Below, piece after piece: positions 34,607 through 44,023 of a stretch of DNA of 58,030 bases (its first letter is position 1; each line of letters begins with the position of its first letter). Under the pieces are notes generated by a model that saw nothing but the letters and a program-made list of their open reading frames with translations, searched no databases and was not told the DNA's origin. Origin of the DNA: Thermoactinomyces mirandus. Its GTDB lineage: Bacteria > Bacillota > Bacilli > Thermoactinomycetales > Thermoactinomycetaceae. The stretch lies in NCBI RefSeq assembly GCF_013868055.1, contig NZ_JACEOL010000034.1, positions 1 through 58,030 on the forward strand. The letters run 5' to 3'. The translations under genes and the position numbers were made by a program.

Positions 34607-35647
34607 TTAATTGCGATTTCGGATCAACAAATAGATAAAATAGGGTGCGCCAATGACAGCCGTAAACACACCTGCCGGAATCTCCAGCGGAGCCATCAGC
34701 GTTCGCCCGAGCAGGTCGGCAACCATGACAAAAATGGCTCCCAACAGTCCCGAAACCGGCAACAGGGCTTCATAAGAGGCGCCAACCAAACGTCTGGCCG
34801 CATGAGGCGCGATCAACCCGACAAAACTGATTCCTCCGGCAAAGGCAAACGCCGAGCCGGCCAGACCGGTACTTAACAGCAAAAAGAAAATACGCTGTCT
34901 GGAGCTGTTTCCGCCAAGCCCTTTGATCACATCTTCCCCCAGTTGCCCAACATTCAAATGGCGGGCAAAAAGCAGCGCGACAGGGATCAAAATGGACAAC
35001 CACGGCCACAAGACAGCCACCTGATCCCAGTTACTTCCGTATACCGTTCCAGTAATCCACATTTTTGCCTGGCTTGCCTGGAAAACAGGCCCCATCAGAA
35101 TGATGAGATTGGTCAGGGCCTGGGTTGCAGTGTAAAAGCCAATTCCCATCAGCACGAGCCGAAACGGAGATACTCCTTTTTTCCAGGACAGCAGATAAAT
35201 GAGAAGCCCAATCGATCCGGCTCCCAAAAAAGCAGCCAAAGGAACCCAGAATAAACTGACGGACAGGTTACTGGATATGTCGCCAAAAAAGGTAATTACC
35301 AATACAGCACCGGCAGAAGCCCCGCCAGTTACACCGATAATGTCCGGAGAAGCGAGCGGATTTCGAATCACTGCCTGCAAAATTGCTCCCGCCATTGCAA
35401 GTGCTGCTCCGGAAAGCAAGGCAATTAGAACTCTTGGAAAACGTAACGTCATGATGACGAAAGAATTTTCCCCCATACCAAACAAACCTTTGATAACATC
35501 CAGGAAGGAGGTTGGGGTTTCCCCAATGGTCAAACTGCCAACCAGAACAGCAAAGGAAACAATGATCAACAAACTGATTACGAAAACAGCCTTCGTGTCC
35601 ATCATCAGAGAAAAGCGGCCGATGCGTAACGGAAAATAACGTTTCAT
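34607..35647 (-). CDS. iron-siderophore ABC permease (FecCD family)
   Basis: 346 residues with nine or ten membrane segments of the FecCD/BtuC type. Typical segments are RFPRVLIALLSGAALAMAGAILQAVIRNPLASPDIIG and the loop FVGLIAPHAARRLVG. The start at 35647 overlaps the stop of the other permease gene as ATGA, which indicates translational coupling; longer frames read back into that gene. It pairs with the upstream permease to form the membrane channel. No ATPase gene is visible, so a shared siderophore ATPase elsewhere must drive it. Confidence 0.92.
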   Translation of the reverse strand: MKRYFPLRIGRFSLMMDTKAVFVISLLIIVSFAVLVGSLTIGETPTSFLDVIKGLFGMGENSFVIMTLRFPRVLIALLSGAALAMAGAILQAVIRNPLASPDIIGVTGGASAGAVLVITFFGDISSNLSVSLFWVPLAAFLGAGSIGLLIYLLSWKKGVSPFRLVLMGIGFYTATQALTNLIILMGPVFQASQAKMWITGTVYGSNWDQVAVLWPWLSILIPVALLFARHLNVGQLGEDVIKGLGGNSSRQRIFFLLLSTGLAGSAFAFAGGISFVGLIAPHAARRLVGASYEALLPVSGLLGAIFVMVADLLGRTLMAPLEIPAGVFTAVIGAPYFIYLLIRNRN

Positions 35648-36666
35648 CCCTGTATCCTCCCTTTTCGCCGTGCCAGGTAAATGAAAAACGGCGTTCCGAT
35701 CAAGGTGGTCATAACACCTGCAGGAATGGGCTGCTGCTGCATGATTAACCGTCCGCAAATATCAGCAACCAGCAGTAAAACTGCCCCATACACCATACTG
35801 TAAGGGAGAAGCCAGCGATGGTCGTTTCCAACCAGCGTCCGGACAAAATGCGGGACAACCAGCCCGACAAACACTACCGGACCGGCAATGGCGACGGAGC
35901 CGCCTGCCAAAAAAGCGATAACAATAACACCGAGCAGTTTGACTATTCCAATTTTAATCCCCAACCCCCTGGCCACATCATCCCCCATCATCAGTACGTT
36001 CATGACTCTGGCCAATCCAAGCGCGAGCAGGTGACCTGCAGCCAAAAAAGGAAATACGGGCATAGCCAAGGACAAACTTCGTCCTTCTACAGATCCTGTC
36101 AACCAGAACAGCAACTCTTCCAGGCTTTTTTCATTCATGGTCAGCAGGCCTTGTGTCAAGGAGGAAAACAAAGCCATGATGGCTGCACCGGCCAGGGTCA
36201 ATTTCAGCGGTGTCATTCCGTCCCGCCCAACCGAACCCAGAATGTATACCAGAAATATGGATAATGCGGCGCCGGCAAAACCGGCGATCATCAGCGGCAT
36301 CATTGCTGTGACGCTGAACACGGCTATCGACAGGACAATGAATAAACTTGCTCCCTGATTGACACCAAGGGTTGCCGGAGAAGCGAGCGGATTTCTGGTC
36401 AAGACTTGCATGATGGCACCTGCAACAGCCAGACTTGCCCCGACAGCAACCGCAATGACCGTTCGCGGGACACGGGTGGTTTGAACGATCAAATGATCAT
36501 TGTTATTTTGAAAATGGGTAAATGACTTGATTATTTCCGAAAGAGGGATATCGGTTACCCCTACACTGACACTGAGCACCATGAATAATCCGGTCAAAAA
36601 AAGTCCAAGGAATAATCCGGTCCATTTAATATATGTTGATGAAAATATTTCTTTTGCCCCCGTCAC
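35644..36666 (-). CDS. iron-siderophore ABC permease (FecCD family)
   Basis: About 340 residues, the first permease gene of the operon. Conserved stretches are TRVPRTVIAVAVGASLAVAGAIMQVLTRNPLASPATLG and VVFVGLVVPHFVRTLVGNDHR. The start is taken as GTG 36666 after GAGAGGAAGG; a longer frame from 36762 would begin inside the promoter. Divergent to the binding-protein gene, with two Fur-like boxes between the genes. Confidence 0.9.
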   Translation of the reverse strand: MTGAKEIFSSTYIKWTGLFLGLFLTGLFMVLSVSVGVTDIPLSEIIKSFTHFQNNNDHLIVQTTRVPRTVIAVAVGASLAVAGAIMQVLTRNPLASPATLGVNQGASLFIVLSIAVFSVTAMMPLMIAGFAGAALSIFLVYILGSVGRDGMTPLKLTLAGAAIMALFSSLTQGLLTMNEKSLEELLFWLTGSVEGRSLSLAMPVFPFLAAGHLLALGLARVMNVLMMGDDVARGLGIKIGIVKLLGVIVIAFLAGGSVAIAGPVVFVGLVVPHFVRTLVGNDHRWLLPYSMVYGAVLLLVADICGRLIMQQQPIPAGVMTTLIGTPFFIYLARRKGRIQG

Positions 36667-36768
36667 CTTTCCTTCCTTCCTCTCTCCGCTTGAACTATCA
36701 GAATCAAACCCTTTTCTTTGGAAAATCAACTTTAGTCTATTAGAACTATAAAAACGTGTCAATGAATT

Positions 36769-36783
36769 TGAAAATCATTCTCA
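36769..36783. promoter_or_regulatory. Fur box (7-1-7 type)
   Basis: TGAAAATCATTCTCA differs from the B. subtilis Fur 7-1-7 pattern TGATAATNATTATCA at two positions. It sits next to the TTGACA box (36762-36757, minus strand) that should serve the permease operon. Iron-loaded Fur would repress there. Confidence 0.75.
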
Positions 36784-36835
36784 AAATAATTGACAAACTC
36801 AACCCGCTTATCTATAGTAAAAGTAATAATGATAC

Positions 36836-36850
36836 TGATAATTATTTTCA
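36836..36850. promoter_or_regulatory. Fur box (7-1-7 type)
   Basis: TGATAATTATTTTCA has one mismatch from the TGATAATNATTATCA pattern. It lies 30 bases before the start of the binding-protein gene. With the box at 36769 it makes the divergent siderophore operons a likely Fur-repressed unit. Confidence 0.8.
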
Positions 36851-36879
36851 ACAAAAGGGAGGGGATACATATATTTCTT

Positions 36880-37851
36880 TTGCGGAAAAAAAACCAGTTT
36901 TTACTATTTTCCATTTTATTGGCTTTTTCCCTGACAATGACTGGATGCGGCAGTTCACCCACCTCTACGGAAAACAGTAAAACAACCACCCGCTCCATCA
37001 AACACGCCATGGGAACAACACAAGTTCCAGAACATCCGGAACGTGTGGTTGTTTTGACCAATGAAGGACTGGAAACGCTTCTGTCCCTGGATGTCAAGCC
37101 GATTGGCGCTGTTAAGGGATTCACCTCTGATGGAGAACCCTGGTATGACCATCTTGAATCCCAACTGTCCGGTGTCAAAGTGGTAGGAACGGAACATCAG
37201 CCAAATCTGGAAACAATCGCCAGTTTAAAACCCGATCTGATTATTGGAAACAAGATGCGCCAGGAAAAGGTATACAACCAGTTGAATGCCATTGCTCCCA
37301 CTGTTTTCGCGGAAAAGTTGCAAGGCGACTGGAAAGAAAACTTCAGGCTGTATGCCCTGGCAGTTAATAAAGAAGACAAAGCCGGAGAAGTCCTGGCCCA
37401 ATATCAGCAAAAAGTGGATGAAATTCGTAAAAATGCCGGCGGCCTCATTGATAAAAAGGTATCCATCGTCCGCTTCATTGCCGGTAATACCCGCCTCTAT
37501 CAATTGGACAGTTTTTCGGGCGTCATCTTGAAAGATATCGGATTTGACCGTCCTGGGATCCAAAACCAAAACAGCTTTGCCGCCGTAATTACCAAAGAAC
37601 AGATTCCGCAGGCAGATGGTGACATTCTCTTCTACTTTACCTATAACTCCGGTGACAGCAATGGTTCTGCGCAGGAAAAGGAGTTCACCAGCGATCCACT
37701 GTGGAAAAACCTGAATGCCGTAAAAAGTGGAATGGCCTTCAAGGTAGACGATGTCATCTGGAATACAGCAGGGGGAACCAAAGCAGCCTTCCTGATGCTG
37801 GATCAATTAAACAGCCAAATCAGTGCCATCAAGCAAAAACAAGGACAATAG
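36880..37851 (+). CDS. iron-siderophore binding lipoprotein
   Basis: 323 residues with a lipoprotein signal and the lipobox MTGC (about residue 22), then the Peripla_BP_2 pattern: GTTQVPEHPERVVVLTNEGLE, LDVKPIGAVKG, and KPDLIIGNK. It captures ferric siderophore outside the membrane and passes it to the FecCD pair on the other strand. The start is taken as TTG 36880 after AGGGAGGGG, the only start that gives a proper signal peptide. Two Fur boxes lie just upstream. Which siderophore is bound is unknown. Confidence 0.9.
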   Translation: MRKKNQFLLFSILLAFSLTMTGCGSSPTSTENSKTTTRSIKHAMGTTQVPEHPERVVVLTNEGLETLLSLDVKPIGAVKGFTSDGEPWYDHLESQLSGVKVVGTEHQPNLETIASLKPDLIIGNKMRQEKVYNQLNAIAPTVFAEKLQGDWKENFRLYALAVNKEDKAGEVLAQYQQKVDEIRKNAGGLIDKKVSIVRFIAGNTRLYQLDSFSGVILKDIGFDRPGIQNQNSFAAVITKEQIPQADGDILFYFTYNSGDSNGSAQEKEFTSDPLWKNLNAVKSGMAFKVDDVIWNTAGGTKAAFLMLDQLNSQISAIKQKQGQ

Positions 37852-38039
37852 CGATTGTTCCCTCATGAAGGAAACGATCGGACCCAAAAACCTCTTTCTC
37901 CTTTGTCTATCCAGGCACGTTACCCTTTTTGGAATATATATCTCCCTAAAAGCGCATAAATCTGCCTTTGCAGCAATTTGCAAAGATCACTTTACCTCAA
38001 TAACCGCCTCTCACCAGGATTAACAGAATATACTGTTCC

Positions 38040-38063
38040 AGCCCTGTTTATCAGGGCTTTTTT
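38040..38063 (+). terminator. terminator of the binding-protein gene
   Basis: AGCCCTG pairs with CAGGGCT over a five-base loop and six T follow. It lies about 190 bases past the gene; the stretch in between holds no gene. Confidence 0.85.
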
Positions 38064-38135
38064 AATGCACATATTTCTTCTCTCACCGCGCAAACTATTG
38101 ATATCCATGATTTTGAAACAAGCGGTGATTTTTCA

Positions 38136-39179
38136 ATGTGGAAAAAATTTCTCAATATCAGTTTGTCACTCCTGATTCTTATGGCTTCTCCACTAAGTGC
38201 AACAGCGAATAGTCATACAAAAAATGATGATCTTCTCTATTTGTTTAAATCCATGCAAATCCTGACAGATGTACCCTGGTATTATCTGGCAGCCATCAAC
38301 CAATTTGAAAAAAACCTGCGCCACCCTGAAAAGAAAAAAGAAAAAAAATCTCTCAAGTATTTATCCATTCAAATCCCCAAAGAAGTGTGGGCGGGAATCC
38401 TCAACCCTGATCCTGATGATAAAAATCCCGAGTCTATCAAGTTTTTCCAGGGAATCGGCAGGGACGGAGACGGAGATCAAAAGGCTGATTGGCAAAATGA
38501 CACCGACGTACTCTATTCCATCGCCGTTTATTTAGCCATGGACGGCACCGGTGAGGATCAGATTCGAACAAAGTTATGGGACTACTACAAACATCCGGTT
38601 TCGGTAGATGTCATCACCCATATCGCAAAGATTTATCAAAAATTTGATACGCTCGATCTGGATCAGACCAGGTTTCCCATTCCCCTTGAATATAACTACA
38701 CTTACCACAACACCTGGGGCGACCGGCGCGGCTGGGGCGGGTTGCGCATACATGAGGGAACGGACATTTTTGCCAATTACGGAACACCTGTTTTAAGTAC
38801 CTGTTACGGCTATATTGAGCTGATTGGATGGAACCGGTATGGAGGCTGGCGGGTTGGTATTCGTGATATCCGTAATAACTATCATTATTTTGCTCACCTC
38901 AACCATTTCCGCAAAGGGCTGAAAAAGGGGGATATCGTCAAACCCGGAGACCAGATTGGAACAGTCGGCTCTTCGGGATACGGCCCCAAAGGGACATCGG
39001 GAAAATTCCCGCCTCACCTGCATTACGGGATTTACCGCTTTAACGGGAGGAATACCTATTCCTTTGACCCATATCCCCTGCTGAAAAAATGGGAGCGCGA
39101 AGCATACAAACAAAAGCGGCAAAAAAAGAAGAAACAGAAGCAAAGCAAATCCCGGAACACAATCCGCTGGGTGGACTGA
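38136..39179 (+). CDS. lytH: L-Ala-D-Glu endopeptidase of the spore cortex
   Basis: 347 residues with a signal peptide (to about residue 25), a lytic-transglycosylase-like region (DVPWYYLAAINQFEKNL), an EF-hand-like Asp series (GRDGDGDQKADW, residues 108-119), and a C-terminal M23 peptidase domain with zinc ligands H206, D210, and H296 in HLHYG. This is LytH (YunA), which in B. subtilis trims cortex stem peptides to single alanine. It also lies near lipA there. The tail is Lys- and Gln-rich. Confidence 0.88.
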   Translation: MWKKFLNISLSLLILMASPLSATANSHTKNDDLLYLFKSMQILTDVPWYYLAAINQFEKNLRHPEKKKEKKSLKYLSIQIPKEVWAGILNPDPDDKNPESIKFFQGIGRDGDGDQKADWQNDTDVLYSIAVYLAMDGTGEDQIRTKLWDYYKHPVSVDVITHIAKIYQKFDTLDLDQTRFPIPLEYNYTYHNTWGDRRGWGGLRIHEGTDIFANYGTPVLSTCYGYIELIGWNRYGGWRVGIRDIRNNYHYFAHLNHFRKGLKKGDIVKPGDQIGTVGSSGYGPKGTSGKFPPHLHYGIYRFNGRNTYSFDPYPLLKKWEREAYKQKRQKKKKQKQSKSRNTIRWVD

Positions 39180-39184
39180 CACCG

Positions 39185-39219
39185 AAAAAAGCATGATGGC
39201 CAGAGCCACCATGCTTTTT
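39185..39219. terminator. bidirectional terminator
   Basis: AAAAAGCATG-TGGC pairs with GCCA-CATGCTTTTT over four bases, with T runs on both strands. It separates lytH from the convergent permease gene. Confidence 0.88.
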
Positions 39220-39237
39220 CAATTTTATTTCCGCCAA

Positions 39238-40632
39238 CTATTGATGCAGCTTTGAATTCCGGTATCCATACAGAAAATAGATTAACAGACCAATCAGGAA
39301 CCAGACGAGAAAACGCAGCCACGTTAAGGCTGACAATTGAAAGGCCAGGAACGAACAGAGCACGATTGCCAGCAGCGGAGTATAAGGAACAAATGGAGTT
39401 CTGAACTTTCTTGGTAAATCCGGCTGTTTATAACGGAGGATAATTACAGCAATGGATATCATGACAAATGCAGCCAAGGTTCCCAGGTTTACCAGTTGCG
39501 CCAGATCATTCAGCGGAACAAGGGAACCCAGGAGGGCGGCAATGAGGCCGAAAACCCAGGTCGTAACATATGGCGTGCGATACCCGGGATGAACTTTTGA
39601 CAATATTTCCGGCATCAGCCCATCCCGGGACATGGAAAAAATGATCCGTATTTGTCCGTATAACATAACCAGCATGACAGTAATCATCCCAATCGCCGCA
39701 CCCAGGCTGACGATTCCCACCAGCCAGTCCTGTCCCGTCACACTTAAGGCAAACGCCACCGGGGCTTCCTGATGGTTTTCAAACTGCGTGAAATGAACCA
39801 TTCCGGTCATGAGCGCAGATACAATGACATAAAGGAGGGTAACGATCCCCAAAGACCATAAAATTCCTCTTGGCAGATCTTTTGCCGGGTTTTTCGTTTC
39901 TTCAGCCGCGGTGCTTACCGCATCAAAGCCAAGATAGGCAAAAAAGATGAGAGCGGCACCCTCAAACACTCCTTTTATGCCAAAAGGCATGTACGGCGTC
40001 CAGTTTTCCGGGGTTACATAAAAAGCACCAACCGCAATAAAGAGAACAATCACGACCAGTTTAATGACAACCATAATATTGTTTACCCGTTTGGATTCCT
40101 TAACCCCGAGGGAAAGCAGCCAGGTGATGACAAATACAATGATGAAAGCAGGCAGATTCATGTAGGTGATAATCCCTTGCATGGCTCCGGGTGCTGCAGT
40201 GAAAACTGTTGGAAAATGAATTCCGAAACCGGCCAGAAGCGACTGAAAATAACCTGACCAGCCTGCCGAAACCGAGCTTACAGCCAGCATGTACTCCAAA
40301 ATAAGGTCCCAGCCAATGATCCAGGCAAAAAATTCGCCCATCGTGGCGTAGCTGTAAGTATAGGCTGAACCGGACACCGGCACCAGCGAGGCAAATTCCG
40401 CATACGTAAAAGCGGCCAGAAGACAGGTGATTCCGGCAATAATAAAGGAAATGGGCAGGGCAGGACCTGAAAACAGTGAACCCACCCCGGTAAGCACAAA
40501 GATCCCCGTCCCGATAATGGCTCCAATTCCCATCATCGCCAGGTCAGTCGCTGATAACTCCTTGCGCAGAGTGATCCCTTGCCGGGTCATTTTTAACAAC
40601 TCTTCAATCGACTTTTTTCGCAATAAGTTCAC
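39238..40632 (-). CDS. APC-family amino acid permease
   Basis: 464 residues with 12 or more membrane segments. The first part has the family motif GIGAIIGTGIFVLTG, followed by FAYLGFDAVSTAAEETKNP near the middle. This fits the YfnA/cationic-amino-acid subfamily of bacterial APC permeases. The GTG at 40632 is spaced correctly from AAAGGAGG; a TTG two codons earlier is too close. The substrate is unknown, probably an amino acid taken up by proton symport. Confidence 0.92.
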   Translation of the reverse strand: MNLLRKKSIEELLKMTRQGITLRKELSATDLAMMGIGAIIGTGIFVLTGVGSLFSGPALPISFIIAGITCLLAAFTYAEFASLVPVSGSAYTYSYATMGEFFAWIIGWDLILEYMLAVSSVSAGWSGYFQSLLAGFGIHFPTVFTAAPGAMQGIITYMNLPAFIIVFVITWLLSLGVKESKRVNNIMVVIKLVVIVLFIAVGAFYVTPENWTPYMPFGIKGVFEGAALIFFAYLGFDAVSTAAEETKNPAKDLPRGILWSLGIVTLLYVIVSALMTGMVHFTQFENHQEAPVAFALSVTGQDWLVGIVSLGAAIGMITVMLVMLYGQIRIIFSMSRDGLMPEILSKVHPGYRTPYVTTWVFGLIAALLGSLVPLNDLAQLVNLGTLAAFVMISIAVIILRYKQPDLPRKFRTPFVPYTPLLAIVLCSFLAFQLSALTWLRFLVWFLIGLLIYFLYGYRNSKLHQ

Positions 40633-40732
40633 AGACAAACCTCCTTTGAAGAATTTGCGGAAAACAAATTATAATAAAATTATTTAGAAAAATGCGATAT
40701 TGCTTATATTATATATGAAATTTTTGTAAAAA

Positions 40733-40774
40733 TAAATAATAAATCCTGCTTAAAATAGCAGGATTTATTATTTA
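40733..40774. terminator. long perfect bidirectional hairpin
   Basis: A perfect 17-pair stem (TAAATAATAAATCCTGC and its complement) with an eight-base loop and T-rich flanks. It is between the permease promoter and the end of the glutaredoxin-like gene and probably terminates the latter. Confidence 0.8.
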
Positions 40775-40900
40775 TGTATAAATTGTTTTCTTTGTATTTT
40801 ACTGCAATTAATCTGTTCCAATTGCCTATGTCCCGGGAATATTGCCATGCAAAAGAAGCCGTCTTTTTTTACCATCTTTATAACAGGTCGTGCCGGTTTT

Positions 40901-41164
40901 TTAATCAGAATTAGAGTTTTTATCACCGTCCTTTTCCTGCCTTTCCAGAACGGCCAGAATCCTGTCCGGTTGCAGTCCCTGAATGGCTGTATCATCAACA
41001 ACGGTTACCGGTACATCCAAAAAGCCCATTTCTTTTATTTCATCCATGTATGCAGAATTCAGGGAACAGTCCCTTTCTTTGTATGTAATCCTGTAATCAT
41101 CAAGAAAACGTTTCAATACATTGCATTCCAGGCAATGCGGCTTTGTATAGACTATCACGGCCAT
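40901..41164 (-). CDS. glutaredoxin-like thiol-disulfide protein
   Basis: 87 residues with the redox motif HCLECNV (CxxC at residues 11-14), the DVPVTVVDD cis-Pro stretch and a helical end. This is the NrdH/glutaredoxin group. The start at 41164 gives the usual beta-strand beginning MAVIVYTKPHC. A Met four codons earlier lies against AGGAAAGG and a longer frame runs to 41257 without support. A role in reduction of low-molecular thiols or proteins is likely, the partner unknown. Confidence 0.8.
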   Translation of the reverse strand: MAVIVYTKPHCLECNVLKRFLDDYRITYKERDCSLNSAYMDEIKEMGFLDVPVTVVDDTAIQGLQPDRILAVLERQEKDGDKNSNSD

Positions 41165-41302
41165 TTTTCCATCCATCCTTTCCTGGTTTATGAAAAGATC
41201 TTTCAGGCAGGAATTGCGTTGGTTTCTGATATAATGAACTTTGAATATCTCCATCATTTTCCCTTTATTTATGATTATTTGTCAGAGTAGGAGAGATGGC
41301 TT

Positions 41303-43066
41303 TTGCATAAAAACCTGCGCAGCTTTATGAACCAGCTGGAAGCTGAAAAAGAATTGGTGGTTATTGATACCGAAGTTGATCCCAAGCTTGAACTGGCTGA
41401 AATTCATCGCCGTGTGATTGCAGAAAATGGTCCTGCTTTATTGTTTACGCATGTAAGAGGAAGTTCCTTTCCAGTAGTAACCAATTTGTTCGGGACATCG
41501 CGGCGGATAGAAATGGCTTTTGGCTCACAGCCTGAACAACTGATGAAACAAATCATTTCCCTTGCGGAAAAGATCATGCCCCCTTCACCAAAAATACTGT
41601 GGCAAGAAAGAGAACTGTTGCAGAAACTGCTGAAAGTGGGGGTAAAACAAGTTTCTTCCCGTCATGCTCCCGTTCTCGAGCACAGGCAGGAAGAGATCGA
41701 TCTGACCCAGCTTCCGATGATTACCTCCTGGCAGGAAGACGGCGGTCCTTTTATTACACTGCCTCTTGTCTATACACAACATCCCGAAAGCAAACATCAC
41801 AATGTCGGAATGTACCGCATGCAGATTTTCAACAAAAACAACACGGGCATGCACTGGCAAATCCATAAAGGCGGGGGCTTTCATCACTATGAAGCAGAAA
41901 AACGGAACCAACCCTTGCCCGTACATGTTCACCTGGGAGGACCTCCGGCCCTGATTGCCTCTGCAATCGCGCCAGTGCCGGAATTTTTGCCGGAACTTTT
42001 GCTGGCGTCATTGATCCTCGGAGAAAAATTGCCTGTTGTCAAAAGCAAAAACGGCTATCCTTATATTGCTGAAGCAGAATTTGTGCTGGCAGGGATCGTG
42101 CCTCCCCATGAACGCCGCATGGAAGGCCCGTTTGGTGATCATTACGGGTATTATTCCCTGGCACACGAGTTTCCTGTTTTTCATGTAAAGGAAATTTATC
42201 ATCGCAAAGATGCCATTTACCCGGCAACTGTTGTCGGGAAACCCCGCCAGGAAGACTATTATCTGGGCGAGTTTTTACAGCGATTGTTATCTCCCGCCTT
42301 TCCGATGGCCATGCCAGGTGTAAGGGATTTGTGGACATATGCCGAAACCGGCTTCCATTCGCTTGCCTCCGCAGTCGTGCGGGAAAGTTATAATCGGGAA
42401 ATCCTGGCCAATGCCTTCCGCATTTTGGGTGAAGGACAGCTTACACTCACCAAATTCCTGATTCTAACCGACCAGTCTGTTCCGCTTGAGGATTTCAGCC
42501 CATTGTTTGAAACGGTCCTGGAGCGGATGAATCCGGCAACCGATCTGTTTGTGTTTAACCATACCTCGATGGATACTCTTGATTACACGGGCCGCCGACT
42601 CAACTACGGCAGCAAGGCGGTGCTGATTGGAACCGGCGAGCCAAAACGGACCCTGCCGGCGGAATACCATGGTCCCGACCTGAAAGGAATCTCCGGTATC
42701 AGTGTCTACTGTAAAGGCGCGTTGGTCCTGGAAGCCGAGCCATTTGCGCAAAATCCGGAACTGGCTGACCAGCTCCTGGATCATTATAGAGACTCCCTGT
42801 CGGAGTGGCCGTTTATTTTCCTGGTTGACGACATCGGGGCTGTCTCCGGACAAACCTCTTTCCTGTGGACAGTATTTACCCGTTTTGATCCGGCACATGA
42901 TATTTATGCACGCTCTAAACTTCACAATCATCACCCCAACTACCGGTTCCCCATCATTGTGGATGCACGGATAAAACCGGGATATCCTGATGAACTGGAA
43001 CCCGACCCGGCAATCCGGAAAAAAGTGGACGAACGGTGGAAACAGTATTTTCCTTCTTCAATTTGA
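41303..43066 (+). CDS. UbiD-family decarboxylase
   Basis: 587 residues of the UbiD family, which decarboxylate aromatic or unsaturated acids with prenylated FMN made by a UbiX protein. The length and ends match the proteins annotated as menaquinone biosynthesis decarboxylase of the futalosine route. The active-site motif reads EGPFGD (E274, D279), where fungal Fdc1 has E277 and E282. The start is TTG at 41303 with GTAGGAGAG before it. No ubiX or mqn gene is in the window, so the pathway remains open. Confidence 0.85.
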   Translation: MHKNLRSFMNQLEAEKELVVIDTEVDPKLELAEIHRRVIAENGPALLFTHVRGSSFPVVTNLFGTSRRIEMAFGSQPEQLMKQIISLAEKIMPPSPKILWQERELLQKLLKVGVKQVSSRHAPVLEHRQEEIDLTQLPMITSWQEDGGPFITLPLVYTQHPESKHHNVGMYRMQIFNKNNTGMHWQIHKGGGFHHYEAEKRNQPLPVHVHLGGPPALIASAIAPVPEFLPELLLASLILGEKLPVVKSKNGYPYIAEAEFVLAGIVPPHERRMEGPFGDHYGYYSLAHEFPVFHVKEIYHRKDAIYPATVVGKPRQEDYYLGEFLQRLLSPAFPMAMPGVRDLWTYAETGFHSLASAVVRESYNREILANAFRILGEGQLTLTKFLILTDQSVPLEDFSPLFETVLERMNPATDLFVFNHTSMDTLDYTGRRLNYGSKAVLIGTGEPKRTLPAEYHGPDLKGISGISVYCKGALVLEAEPFAQNPELADQLLDHYRDSLSEWPFIFLVDDIGAVSGQTSFLWTVFTRFDPAHDIYARSKLHNHHPNYRFPIIVDARIKPGYPDELEPDPAIRKKVDERWKQYFPSSI

Positions 43067-43076
43067 CAGAAAAACG

Positions 43077-43109
43077 GTGTGGCCTGTTGCAAGGTCACAC
43101 AGTTTTTTT
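43077..43109 (+). terminator. terminator of the UbiD-family gene
   Basis: GTGTGGCCT pairs with AGGTCACAC with one mismatch, a six-base loop and seven T. It overlaps the end of the convergent dppC gene by two bases. Confidence 0.85.
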
Positions 43110-44019
43110 ACTGTTTCATCCGCGGATCAAAAATATCCCGCAATCCGTCGCCCAGCAGGTTAAATCCAAGCACTGTCAACATAATGGCAAGTCCCGGAAA
43201 AATCATGGTCCACGGCGCCAGTTGAATAAATTCGCGTGAGTCCGACAGCATGGTTCCCCATTCCGGTTGCGGAGGCTGTGCCCCCAATCCGAGAAAACCC
43301 AGGGCTGCTGCTTCAATCACAGCGGTTGCAAATCCCAGAGTTCCCTGCACCATGATTGGTGTCCAGCAATTGGGAAGAATGTGCCGCCATAAAATGCGGC
43401 TGTTTTTCATGCCAATCGCCCTGGCGGCAAGAACAAAGTCTTCCTGCTTTACGCTTAACACACGGGAACGCATCAGCCGTCCAAACGTCGGGATATTAAT
43501 GATGGCAATGGCAATCAGCGCGTTGTTTAAACCCGGGCCAAGCATCGCCACAATCGCAATGGCCAGCAAAATACCGGGAAAGGCCAGCAAGATATCGAAG
43601 AGGCGGGAAATCAGGGAATCCTGCCACTTTCCATAATAACCGGCGACTAACCCAAGAAAACTTCCTATAATAATGGAGCCGGTAATGGCAACAAAGCCGA
43701 CCCACAAGGAGATCCGCGCTCCATAGATAATCCGGGTAAAAATATCGCGTCCCAAATCATCTGTTCCAAACCAGTGGGCCGCTGATGGATCATCCAATGT
43801 TTCCCTGGTTGAAGTGTAAAATTCATAAGGAGTCAGCAAAGGAGCGAAAATGGCACACAAAATAAAAATCACCACCAGGGAAGCTCCAATTACGGCGGAG
43901 CGGTGCCGGATAAAGGAACGAACCAAATCTCGAAGCGGTTTTGCCTCTAAAGAGGAGTTCCGGTTAGCAGAACCGGTTTCATTTGGCGGGACTGGCGGTT
44001 TGGTCCGGGAAAATTGCAT
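43108..44019 (-). CDS. dppC: dipeptide/nickel-type ABC permease
   Basis: 303 residues with a cytoplasmic tail, FGTDDLGRDIFTRI motif and EAA loop ARAIGMKNSRILWRHILPNC, as in DppC/NikC. The start at 44019 has GGAAGGAGTGA before ATG; longer frames to 44076 read into dppB. Together with DppB it forms the channel for di- or oligopeptides, or for metal chelates. It is the last gene in the operon. Confidence 0.92.
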   Translation of the reverse strand: MQFSRTKPPVPPNETGSANRNSSLEAKPLRDLVRSFIRHRSAVIGASLVVIFILCAIFAPLLTPYEFYTSTRETLDDPSAAHWFGTDDLGRDIFTRIIYGARISLWVGFVAITGSIIIGSFLGLVAGYYGKWQDSLISRLFDILLAFPGILLAIAIVAMLGPGLNNALIAIAIINIPTFGRLMRSRVLSVKQEDFVLAARAIGMKNSRILWRHILPNCWTPIMVQGTLGFATAVIEAAALGFLGLGAQPPQPEWGTMLSDSREFIQLAPWTMIFPGLAIMLTVLGFNLLGDGLRDIFDPRMKQ

Positions 44020-44023
44020 ACAA

